Shown here piece after piece: positions 38,026-47,900 of a DNA stretch of 64,000 bases. Made by a program: the position numbers and the translations under genes. Where the stretch lies: positions 558,001-622,000 of the forward strand of contig CAJFCJ010000002.1 in NCBI GenBank assembly GCA_904063045.1, written 5' to 3'. The notes under the pieces are model-generated. The model had not been told where the DNA came from. It was given only the letters and a program-made list of their open reading frames with translations, and did not search any database. The stretch's first letter is position 1, and every line of letters starts with the position of its first letter. This DNA is from Dimorphilus gyrociliatus (lineage: Eukaryota; Annelida; Polychaeta; Dinophilidae).

Positions 38026-38814
38026 ATGTTTATTAACACACTAATTCTTTTAATGGCGTATGTATCGCAAGGTAAAATGGATGATGAATGTGGGAAAAAT
38101 TACTATTCCATTAAACTGAAATACTGTAAACAATTAAATCTCTGTCGAACAGTGGCCTCAATGTGCAATTGCCCCAATGATGGTCGTATAGAATGCCCTG
38201 ACAACATATGTGTCCCAAATGGAGTTAAAGTTTTCAATTGCTTAAAATGGATTAAGAGAGCTTTTATGAAAATGTGCATATTGAATTTTACACGGTGTGA
38301 TGCTAGGAATAAGTGTGTTCGTGAGGGTGAATGTGTTTCTCCTTGCTCAGAGTCAGAAAAGGAATGTACAACAGGAACAAGAAGGTGTATAGATAGAAAA
38401 CGTGAATATTGCCCTGCAGAATCTTGCCCAGATTTTAAATATAAATGTGGCTATCAGTGCTCCATATTTCCATGTGAGAAGAGGTTTCAATTCATTGATA
38501 ATGGTGCAACTCAAGAACATCAAAATGAAAACGATCCCTATTTTATACTATTCTACATTTTCATACCAATATTAACAATTATTTATTCTTTTGTCTTGTG
38601 TTTAATGTGCCATAAAAGATGTAGACTATCAACAAACCGAACAAATGAAAACACCGTTCTTGGTCCACTACCCGAACTGCCATCTTTAACAATAAGAACT
38701 GAATCTTCAGCTATTTGCAACACTAACGAAAAATACAGACTGAGAGCTATTCCTTTATCATCACCACCATCTTATAGCGAGGCTATTAATTCAATGAGAC
38801 AGGGAAGTGTTTAA
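38026..38814 (+). CDS. cysteine-rich single-pass PPxY protein, copy 1 of 3
   Basis: Predicted 262 residues in one exon. I chose ATG 38026 because it gives a signal peptide (MFINTLILLMAYVSQG); an upstream in-frame ATG at 37888 would add 46 residues lacking signal character. The ectodomain (about 17-170) has some 20 cysteines, ending in a block shared with copies 2 and 3: EC-x2-GTRRCI-x5-EYCP...KCGYQC. A TM helix lies at 172-195 (ILFYIFIPILTIIYSFVLCL), followed by Cys/Arg-rich stop-transfer. The cytoplasmic tail of about 65 residues contains VLGPLPELP and PPSY (247-250). PPxY is the ligand of WW domains, as in NEDD4-family ubiquitin ligases. I do not recognise the ectodomain family. The topology recalls Shisa or Comm-like adaptor proteins, but the Cys pattern does not let me claim homology. 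Confidence 0.8.
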   Translation: MFINTLILLMAYVSQGKMDDECGKNYYSIKLKYCKQLNLCRTVASMCNCPNDGRIECPDNICVPNGVKVFNCLKWIKRAFMKMCILNFTRCDARNKCVREGECVSPCSESEKECTTGTRRCIDRKREYCPAESCPDFKYKCGYQCSIFPCEKRFQFIDNGATQEHQNENDPYFILFYIFIPILTIIYSFVLCLMCHKRCRLSTNRTNENTVLGPLPELPSLTIRTESSAICNTNEKYRLRAIPLSSPPSYSEAINSMRQGSV

Positions 38815-39256
38815 GATTTCTAATTTTCGAAGTCTTTATTTTTAACCTAAATATACATTACTTTACGCAGCTCTTTTGTTTACCTGATTTAGCACATACG
38901 TCATTTGAATATAAACTCAGTGTGTATCATCTAGTGCGAACCTTAAATTACATGGCCTTTTTAAGTTGATGAGATTGTGTATGAGTAAAGAATTCATAAC
39001 GTCAACGTTTAAGTTAAAATATTTCACTGATGTTTTTAGTAGTGAATACAGTTTTCATAGAAAAATGAGCTATATTAGCTTTTCAAATGTTTTGATGAAA
39101 AATTACAGAATTAAAATCCTCATATAATCTATCTTGGTTATGCAATATATGATATGAATCAGATGGCATTACTGTTTAAGGTGAAGGACTTATAATATCT
39201 TACTGTTGAAAATATTCATTCCCTATTTCTTGTTTATTTTTTTGAATGTTTTTGGG
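38815..39256. other. intergenic spacer in the PPxY cluster
   Basis: A short stretch around 39163-39190 (ATGGCATTACTGTTTAAGGTGAAGGA) resembles the stretch before copy 3 at 40729-40782, which suggests a conserved 5' element or a small leader exon ending in AAG|GTGAAG. The phase does not match the downstream frame as read, so it may be an untranslated exon. Confidence 0.4.
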
Positions 39257-40027
39257 ATGCCATTCTTAGATGTTAATTTTGGATCATTTATTGTCTCAAT
39301 GTTATTTTGGAATTATGTTTACTCAGATGTGAATTGTTTATCTAAAGGATCTGATTTTAAGTATTGCAATAGGTCAGCTTCTTGTAGAAAAATACATTTT
39401 TCTTGTAACTGCTTTGAAGAAGGGGCTATAGAGTGTACTGATGGTAGATGCGAAAAAAATTTTTTTGGGGCTACTAGCTTCTGCTTTAGTCCTGCCTTTA
39501 CTACAAAATCTTCTCCATCATGTATATATGACCACAAATGGTGTACATACTCAAAAAAATGTGTACGTGATATAGATTATGCCAAAAATTGTCCAAAATA
39601 TATGTGTAGTAAAAGAAGAAAAAAATGCAAATATGGAAGAAGAAGATGCGTTGCAATGTCTGAGTATTGTGAGGAAGAAAAATGTCCAAATCCTATGGTA
39701 AAATGTGGCTATCAATGTAAGATTTCTTGTCAGCCGACTTTTGAACAGCATTCAAAAACTCACTTAATACTTTACTTTTTACTACCTGTATTCTTGGTTG
39801 TTGTCTTGTGTCTAATAATCTGCAGAAGATGTTGTCTGCAAAACACTACATCTGGCAGAAACATTGAGCAAACTGAATTGGGTCCTCTGCGAGAAAGCCA
39901 ACCAACAATACCAAACATTACACCATCCGTAGGTTGTTATAACGAACATCAACCCTCTTTTCCTCCACCGGCTTATGAAGAAGTTAGTAAAGAGGGATTG
40001 CCTTCATACGAAGATATTATTAAATAG
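39257..40027 (+). CDS. cysteine-rich single-pass PPxY protein, copy 2 of 3
   Basis: Predicted 256 residues from ATG 39257; the in-frame region before it has no ATG. ATG 39299 is a possible later start, and TTTACTCAG at about 39318-39326 could instead be a splice acceptor with the signal peptide on an earlier exon. The ectodomain carries the shared Cys pattern: CR-x5-FSCNC, ECTDGRC, WCTYSKKCV, KYGRRRCV-x4-EYC and KCGYQC. A TM helix is at 168-189. The tail keeps ELGPL (also in copy 1) and ends with two WW/PY motifs, PPAY (237-240) and LPSY (248-251). A PPxY plus LPxY pair is found in NEDD4 adaptors such as Commissureless; that is a functional parallel, not demonstrated homology. The 5' end is the weakest part of this model. 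Confidence 0.75.
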   Translation: MPFLDVNFGSFIVSMLFWNYVYSDVNCLSKGSDFKYCNRSASCRKIHFSCNCFEEGAIECTDGRCEKNFFGATSFCFSPAFTTKSSPSCIYDHKWCTYSKKCVRDIDYAKNCPKYMCSKRRKKCKYGRRRCVAMSEYCEEEKCPNPMVKCGYQCKISCQPTFEQHSKTHLILYFLLPVFLVVVLCLIICRRCCLQNTTSGRNIEQTELGPLRESQPTIPNITPSVGCYNEHQPSFPPPAYEEVSKEGLPSYEDIIK

Positions 40028-40826
40028 CATGGGACAACTGATCATTTTCATAAATTCACGTCACAAATGTATGAGTCATTTGATTGATGACACGTATTTT
40101 TGCTTTATAGATTATAATAAATTTTAAATAGTTCAGACACAAATCTACACGAATAATCAAATACAATACAAGTAAATGTTTTTAATGATCTATGCTTTTA
40201 AAGACTAAGCGGAGGCAAATAAATACTGGTCTTTTGAAATTTAAATAGCAAAAATTAATATCACTGCAACCGATGGAGAGATATACAGTATAATTTCAGA
40301 AACCTTTGTAACAGTTCACGGAAATTAGGACAGCTATTGTATTCAAACTTTATAAATTATCTACAAAGTTGACAGATTTTTCAAATAATTCTCTCCAAAT
40401 GGTTAATAAAATTGTACTCTCGCAGAACATTAGATCTCAGAAAACATAATTGATCGATGGTAATGAATTCATAGGTTCTTTCAGAAGTTTCCAAATTTCT
40501 TTCAGCAATATTATCAGTAAAATAGTTAATTTTACTCAATAGATCATTTTTAGAGAAAAAATTTCAAATATATATTCTCAGTATTACATGTACTGTTTGT
40601 GTATTATGAACAGTTTCATTTTATTAGCAAACTTTTAAAAAATACGTTTATAAATTCATTCAATAATAAATATCTGTAGCTTCATCCCTAAAATATAAGT
40701 TCATATCATATTCTAATTCTCAGTTAGATGGCGGTAGAATTCGTTCCAAATTTATTCCTCATTATCTATTCAAGGTGAAGGATACATACTGCAACTAGGC
40801 TACTTTGCAAATCTGTATTGACTTGA
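40028..40826. other. intergenic spacer in the PPxY cluster
   Basis: It holds the 3' end of copy 2 and the 5' flank of copy 3. A possible leader exon at 40729-40774 begins ATGGCGGTAGAATTCG, encodes a hydrophobic NLFLIIY stretch and ends AAG|GTGAAG. Its phase does not match the downstream frame at the obvious acceptor. Confidence 0.4.
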
Positions 40827-41672
40827 ATGAAGACGAAAAACGTTCCTGATCTATTTTTATTCATCCTTACAGCTTCCAATTGTTCACCAACATTGAACAA
40901 AGACAAGGAATGCCGCAATCCAGCGGAAAAATTTTGCAATGTATCGGGTGAATGCAGAAATTCTAAATATTCTTGCTTATGTATAAATGATAAACATTTT
41001 GATTGTAATGACAAAAGGTGCGTTGACAAAGAGACTGGTTGCTCTGTTAAAAGTATGTTTAACAGTAGATATAGAGGAAAATGTATTAGAGGCTACGAAT
41101 GGTGTTCCAGAATTCTGCATTGCGTAAAAAAAAACGACTACGATCAACGCTGTAAGTCTAATTATAAAACTTATAGTCAAGCTCCGAAATGTGACAGCTT
41201 CAAGAAAATATGTAGTAGTGGACAACGATTGTGTATTGATTCTGATGAATTCTGCCCCGATGAGGGTTGTACTTATAATCTACGTAAGTGCGGATATAGA
41301 TGCTACGCTGACAGCGAAATTTGCGAATTGAATTTACAGAGTCAGTGTGATGGATCAGCGGCAATACGGTGTAACAGTGACAACAATGTTCTTATACTTT
41401 TTTACATTATTATTCCCATATTATTGATTCTTTTGGCTGCCTATGGGATGTACCAAAAATTCATAAAAAGTGTCCGTCCGACATCTTTGCCATTCCTTAA
41501 CTACGGCCTAGCAAACATGCCAGCTTCAAACCGAGATTCGAATATGGATGTGGACTGTAGTGCAAGTTCAAGTGATTCTCCGCCAAAGTACGAAGATGTA
41601 GTCAAAGAAACCCAAACGAATTATTTACATAACTTTAAAAATGAAAGCAAAAACACTAATTCCTCTGAATAA
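40827..41672 (+). CDS. cysteine-rich single-pass PPxY protein, copy 3 of 3
   Basis: Predicted 281 residues from ATG 40827. The N-terminus (MKTKNVPDLFLFILTASNCS) is a passable signal peptide. CTTACAG just before CTTCCAATTG could instead be an acceptor, so the first ~15 residues are uncertain. The ectodomain follows the shared pattern: ECRNSKYSCLC, FDCNDKRCV, YEWCSRILHCV, SSGQRLCI-x4-FCPDEGC and RKCGYRC. The TM helix is at 188-207 (VLILFYIIIPILLILLAAYG). The tail is Ser/Asp/Asn-rich with PPKY at 252-255 followed by EDVVKE. Copies 2 and 3 share Pxx-Y-E-[EDV]-V spacing after the PPxY. The gene converges on the guanylate cyclase with only 176 bp between stop codons. Confidence 0.8.
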   Translation: MKTKNVPDLFLFILTASNCSPTLNKDKECRNPAEKFCNVSGECRNSKYSCLCINDKHFDCNDKRCVDKETGCSVKSMFNSRYRGKCIRGYEWCSRILHCVKKNDYDQRCKSNYKTYSQAPKCDSFKKICSSGQRLCIDSDEFCPDEGCTYNLRKCGYRCYADSEICELNLQSQCDGSAAIRCNSDNNVLILFYIIIPILLILLAAYGMYQKFIKSVRPTSLPFLNYGLANMPASNRDSNMDVDCSASSSDSPPKYEDVVKETQTNYLHNFKNESKNTNSSE

Positions 41673-41848
41673 TAGCATATATTAATGTACATAAATATGC
41701 AGATATACTGTATATATATATATTAGTATACATATTGTACGAATTCTGTATGTCTATTTAAAATGAATAACGTCTAAACACTAAGTTTAATGTAATTATC
41801 ATTATACGCTGCACGACAAGAACTACTTTAGTCACTAAAGTGAGTGTT

Positions 41849-44297
41849 TTAATTGTCAATAGTGCGACCGTTACTTAAAACTACTTCAGTTAGAGGTGTT
41901 TCACGGTTCTTCGATCGCGTCGCTGATATTATTCCTCTATTTTTGCTTGATCTCGTATCCATTTTACCTTTTAAAAAGTGGGTCATCATCCTTCCCTTTC
42001 CTGGTATCTCCCTTTCTGATCGTTCTTCTGTTAGATATCCCCCAAAACTCTCTAGACACTTCATCGTATCCTCACTGATATGAATTTTCATTGCTAAATA
42101 AAAAGTTTAAAAACAAATAATACTGAGTTGAATACTTTTTAAAATCCCGGATACTAACGTACTCCTGTAGCCTCCATGATGTTAGCAATATTAACTGTAT
42201 CACCAAACAAACAATATCTCGGCATTTTAGATCCGACAACTCCAGCAACAACTGGACCTTAAAATATTGGGAGCAGATGTAAGTGATCAGATTGAACTAA
42301 TTATTCGCTTTGAAGTATCTTTAATAATCATGCTGAAGCATATAATTAGATTTCGGTTTTTACCTGTATGTATTCCAATTCGAAGCCTCAAAGTCTCTTC
42401 AGGTAGATGCTGAATATCAAACTCTTTTATACCATTTAAAAGATCCAAAGATAAAGAGCTAATTTCAGATACATGCCTCTTTCCTGTAATAAATTTAAGT
42501 CAACATGAGTTTAAAATGAAATCTTAGAAGAGCTGCATACTTATAAGTCGGATGTCACAAATTTTAACATTCTAAAGTTTAGGAAATTTCTGTATTACAA
42601 ACTAATTTTATAATAGGAATTTAAATTCCTCTTAGGTGATAATTTTACGTTAAATACATTTTTAAGTTCTGTCGGGATCGAAAAATAACACACTAAAACG
42701 TGATAACACTAATCCTTAAAATGAACAATAATCTTTTACTCTGCACTTCTAATAAATAGGCACGTATGCATGTAATTAAACTAATGGATATGTATTTTAA
42801 GATACTGGTATAGATTTGAAAATCCCACCATTTCTCTGTGGTAGTCCTGAAGCTACCATATAAGCATCTCCAATTGTCTCCACTTTGTATGCATCATATC
42901 TATCGATTGCGGTATCGAAGAAATAGTAAAGACTATTCAAAAACTGGATAACCTAATTTTTTTTAAATGATTACATTTGTATTCCATACTAGTTTAATGC
43001 TTACCTGCATGGGAGAACTTTTAGCTGAGATAGAAGTAAAACCAACAATGTCAGAAAAATATATTGTAACAGAATTAAAACTTTCAGCTGAAACCCTTTT
43101 AGATAATTTTAACTGGAGAGCAACAGACTTAGGAAGCATCTGATACAGAAGTTCATCAGATCTCTTCTTTTCCATTCGTAATTCTTTTGTTTTGCCTGAC
43201 AAGCCCAAGGCGTAATTGTGAATTGTGGCTGTTATCTTGTCTATCAAAATGATGACTATCGGACCTAAAAGTAATACTATAGCAAAGAGAAAGCTAACAC
43301 CTCCCAACTGAACATTGTTATTTGATTTCGCATCTTTGGAAACTTTTAAGATATAATCTCTGATCGTTTGTGTAAGTTTTTCAATTCCAATCAAAACTTC
43401 TTTCACATTTTTTTTCCATTTCAGAAATTCTTCATAGCTAATAATGCTAGTCTCATTGCTCATTTTCACATTAAAGTACATTATTTCATCCATTAACTCT
43501 TTTTCCATTAAATTATGTTTTTCAATTTCTGCCGTTAATATGCTAGAAATTTCTTTACTAACCTCAACTTGACTGAACGCCAAAAAATTATATTTTATGT
43601 AGTTTTGAACGAAATATGTGTCTGATCTATTAAAGAACGACTGCTTACCAAAATAGAGAGCAATGTCAAAATTCTTTTGCATTTTAATTAAGAATTTATA
43701 GGATAGAAGATCCCTCCAAATTTTCGTGTTATCAACATTTTTGGATAAAATAGTTATTGCAATCGAAAATTCATTTACTAAATCGTCATAAAATACGAAG
43801 ACTTGTTCCTTTGAAAGGCTACCATTCATAATAACGAAATGCACTTGTTGTAGCTGGCTCCGAACTGCTAGCCTGTCCTCATATATACCTTTTAGAGACC
43901 AGATGGTAATTTTCGACATCACCTTAGTGGTAATCTCAAATCTAGATGTTAAATTCCCCTTGCTTACGTGACCGTCCAAGTATTCAATTACTAAGTCTTT
44001 TTCCTTAGTTATAGAATCAATAGTGTTACCATATTCTATTACCACCAAAGTTTCTTCATAAGCCTTTTCCGTAAAATTTTTTGCACTAATAGAGCGCGCT
44101 AAACAAATAATTGCTTGTCCAAGAAGTATAACGATTGGTATAAGAGGAATAACAAGCATTTGTACAGTTTGAATTTGCTTGCCTTTTTTTGTAATAGGAT
44201 CAGCATTACAAAATCCTGATTTGATATCCACTGTACTTCCCTTAGATATATCAGAAGCAATTGAAGATCTTCGAGTAGGTATTATTTTGTTACCCAT
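41849..44297 (-). CDS. NIT-domain-type receptor guanylate cyclase
   Basis: Five exons (44297-43005, 42952-42829, 42483-42364, 42257-42159, 42093-41849) give 626 residues. A short cytoplasmic N-terminus precedes TM1 (about 47-67). The large helical ectodomain (about 80-330) has N-glycosylation sites. TM2 lies at 331-352. A dimerisation linker contains DELLYQMLP (381-389), then the cyclase domain. No natriuretic-type ligand domain or kinase-homology domain is present. The layout TM, all-helical sensor, TM, linker, cyclase fits the NIT-GC class known from marine annelids. Metal Asp residues are present (SDIVGFTS, D416; [13 protein letters not shown]460), and Glu456 and Cys528 (RYCLFGD) fit guanine specificity. 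The transition-state segment reads [10 protein letters not shown], so Asn535 is kept but the usual Arg is Ile539. Homodimer activity is therefore doubtful. NIT assignment rests on architecture, not on a profile match. Confidence 0.85.
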
Positions 44298-44547
44298 ATT
44301 CTAGACTAGCAAGTCTCTAATTAAACTAAGCTTGAAGAAAGCTAATCTTAATATGATGTTCAGAGTCATCTATCGAGTAAGAAAAGTAAGAGATATTTGA
44401 AAGGCTTTCTCAATAAATTCATGTATATTTTCAAAAATGTGTTAGAATGCTTAAATTAAGAGAAAGTATATATATATATATATATATATTAATAATTTTA
44501 TACATATATTGTTGATAGTAGTAAGAATATAAGGTGTTACTGATTTG

Positions 44548-44600
<53 letters not shown>

Positions 44601-44920
44601 CATTATGTGCAAATATACACATGTTAATAATCGCAAAAAAGTAATATGCAGGATAGAGGCAGATCTGGACTTTTACAACGTTAACGAGTTCTTCATTGTA
44701 CGTCATAATGAGTAGTCATGTTTCTTCAAGTCACGCTTCCCAAACTATTTACAAATGGAACTTGAGCACGATTAGTACATAGTGAAACGCAGCATGATTC
44801 CGTTAAATTTCGTTAATGATGAAGTATATGGCACGGATGAAGATATTTTTTATTTGTAACTCGACATCATTCATCTTTTTATTGCCAATATATAGTCATT
44901 TCTCACACTTCTATTAATAC
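44298..44920. other. spacer between guanylate cyclase and PDE4
   Basis: It holds the 5' flank of the cyclase and the 3' UTR of PDE4. Two (TA)n microsatellites dominate the first half. TTTATT at about 44850-44880 is a polyadenylation-like signal for PDE4 on the minus strand. Confidence 0.5.
44468..44600. repeat. (TA)n microsatellites
   Basis: Two alternating TA tracts, about 44468-44490 and 44552-44600, flank a non-repeat spacer. They are typical simple repeats and likely to vary in length. Confidence 0.85.
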
Positions 44921-47900
44921 TTAAACATCTGTTATTTGGTGAACTTCTAGAGGTTCATCAATAATTGTTTCAGTTGGAGCCGGTTTAGGCTCTTCCTCCT
45001 CTAATGTTAATTCAAATTGAAACTTAGAATCTGCTGTTTCTTCAGTAGGGTTTTCGATGTCTTCAGTTTTCTGACTAAAGGAGTTCGTGGGAGACAATGG
45101 AATCATGTTATGATACCAATCCCTGTTATCTTCCAAAGCATCGAGAATATCTTGACAATCAGGGTGAACTAAGTCAGCCCAAGTTTCCCATAAAGGATGA
45201 GCGATATAGTCAATAAAACCAACCTGAAAACAAGCAATATTTTGTCAATTTTGAAGAATAAAAGCTGTTTCTCAATAATCTTACCTGACTCCTCTCAACT
45301 GTACAATTATGTCTGTCGCACATTGGGGAAATATCCATTCCTTTCTCTCTCTCTAAATCTCCTTGTCTCCAGAATTCTGTCATGACCCGATCTGTCCATT
45401 TTCTGTACAGTTCTAGTGGTTTTGCTGGGCTGCTTAGGTCAGCACAGTGTACCATATTTTGTAACACCTAAATCCCAAGGAAAAGTAATTTATGATGATT
45501 GAATGGAATAAAAAGTCTAAGAAGTATAGATTTTGCTTTCAAACACATATACTCTGTCGCTCTTTCCTCTTATAAATTAAACATTCATCGTAAGTCAGTT
45601 AGGGTGAAGCAGTGAATAATACTTAAAACGTAAGAGAGATTTAATTTTAGATTTTTCAATATATTAAAAAAACAACCTTTATTCTTGAACCATATGATTC
45701 AAATTTCACTAAAGGTCGATCTTGAGACATTTTCCTGGATTCATTAAGTGTCTTCATGTCGGCTAGTATAGCCATATGTTTACTCATATCAGTGGCAATA
45801 ACCTATTATTTAATGAAACGTACGTTGTCTTTTGGATAAAACAAAAAATAGAATATTGGTGGTTTTATACATAGCACACGTCAAACTCTCTAATAACTGT
45901 ATTCCAAGGAAAGAGAAGAAACCGCAAAACGCATAAAAACGAAAATAATTTGGCCATTGCTGTAGATTACCTGTATTCGATCCGTATAATTATCAAGCAA
46001 AAGCACCCCAGAACCAGCAACCTTTTTAGTTTCAACCATCGTTTTTAAGTCAGCCAATAAGCTCATATGTTTAGACATATCAGTGGCCAGAACCTGTGTT
46101 AGGTGAGAGTGTTAAATTGAAAAATAGCATTAAAGAAATAGAGAAAATGGCAAAGCTATAAGATACTTTTACAAGGTTTTAACAAAAAGTTAGATCGATA
46201 TTATAAAAGTGGATTGAAAATCAATTAGAAGAGAAAAATTTCTTATATTTTACCATATCAATAACCATTCTCCTTAAAGTCAATCGTTGTTTCTGAGTTA
46301 AACTGGTAAATATGTCACATCCTTCCTCTTGCAATAGTTTGAAAGCAACAGCCAGATGGTGATTTTCCAGTACACTCTCATCATTGTACATTAAAGCCAA
46401 TTCCGAACTTGTATTGATAAGATATTGATTAGTTAATCCTGGATGGTCTACGTCATGGATTGCAGATGCGAATATAGTGGCTAGCACCTCCAGTTCAGTA
46501 AAAACGTTCTGTTTGAATGAAATAAAACGATAAGATAGAGAAGTAATCTTTTCAAATAATCCCTCCTAAAAGTTAAACTGGTTCAATCAACAGTATATCA
46601 CCAGAATTAAGATAACCGCTATCTCAAATAAAACAAAGCCTTAACTTACCTCCAATGCTGGGACGGATATAAGTACGTGCGATGACTGAGTAACATCAGC
46701 AGCATGAGTAGAATTATGATATGGGTTATCTCGATGATAATGTGCCTCCAGGTGCATTAAGTAATTAATAATAGTAACCGAAGGTATTTTAAATTCTTTG
46801 AGTAGTCCCCTCTCCTAGGAAGAATATAGGTTAACTTTAAAAAATTTACCTAATCTTTATTACCTGCAGTATCGTATAAGTAACCGCTGTTAAGGGGCGA
46901 TAATCGGTTAGCTCGGCAACTTTAAAAATATCGATTCCCCACTTATCAAGATTATTCATATATTCTTCGAGTTCTTTTTCCCTATTACTTTCAACTCCAA
47001 AACGAGGAGTTATTCCGCCACTGAAACTACTAGTATGATGCAATCTTCTCACTCCACTTATTTGAGACATGGGTCCTGTAGACTTTTTACTTAAAACTGT
47101 TTTCTTTGGCTCAGCATCCTCAACCTTAAGCGTAGGTAAATCCACTTCTTGTTTATCTAATCAGTAAGTACAAAGATTTTATTCTGAGAGCGTTTTGCAG
47201 GTCAATTTTACATTTACCAAGGAAAGTGCTGCAAATATATTCGGATATTTGATTTCCGGATTTGCTTGACTCGGCAAAGTGACTCAATTCACGATTTAGC
47301 ATACGCTTAAACTATAAAAAGTAAAAAGTTATAAATATTCTTTCACTATAGAAACTATACAGAGAAATATTAAAGTAAGTATTTATTGGAGAGTGTGCTG
47401 TATTTAGTTTCTAATTAATAATTTGAAATTAATACAATAGACATTTTTCCTTAGCTAAATTTTATCATAATTCTCTGTCTCACAGAATTGAAAACTTTAG
47501 TAAAGAATAATCTATCGATATAACAATCAATAGTACCTTTAAAAAGTCTTTTCATTTCTTTCAACTATTTCTTTCAAAATTAATTTTTGATATAATAAGA
47601 AATATTTAATACATATTTACTCATAATACCTATTGAGAAATGGCGAAAAAAGATCTCTTTATATCTTTTATAATAAAAGTGACAATCTCTGACGAGTAAA
47701 GACATTCTTTAATCAAAACACTGTGGAGTAGAAACGCAATTTCAGAAAGATAGATCTTCAAATCTCAACTAGCTTAGCATTGATAGCTATACTAAAATTT
47801 AATTATACTACAAGATGATTTGTTAATAAAATCTTTGTAACACTTGCTAAAAGACCTATAAAATACGCTATTTTTACAATAGCATATTTTCTCCTTATAC

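Noticed and set aside
44468-44600. Regularly spaced TA repeats considered as CRISPR or mobile-element termini
   Set aside because: They are plain microsatellites with no unique spacers, target-site duplications or coding capacity, and the window is eukaryotic.
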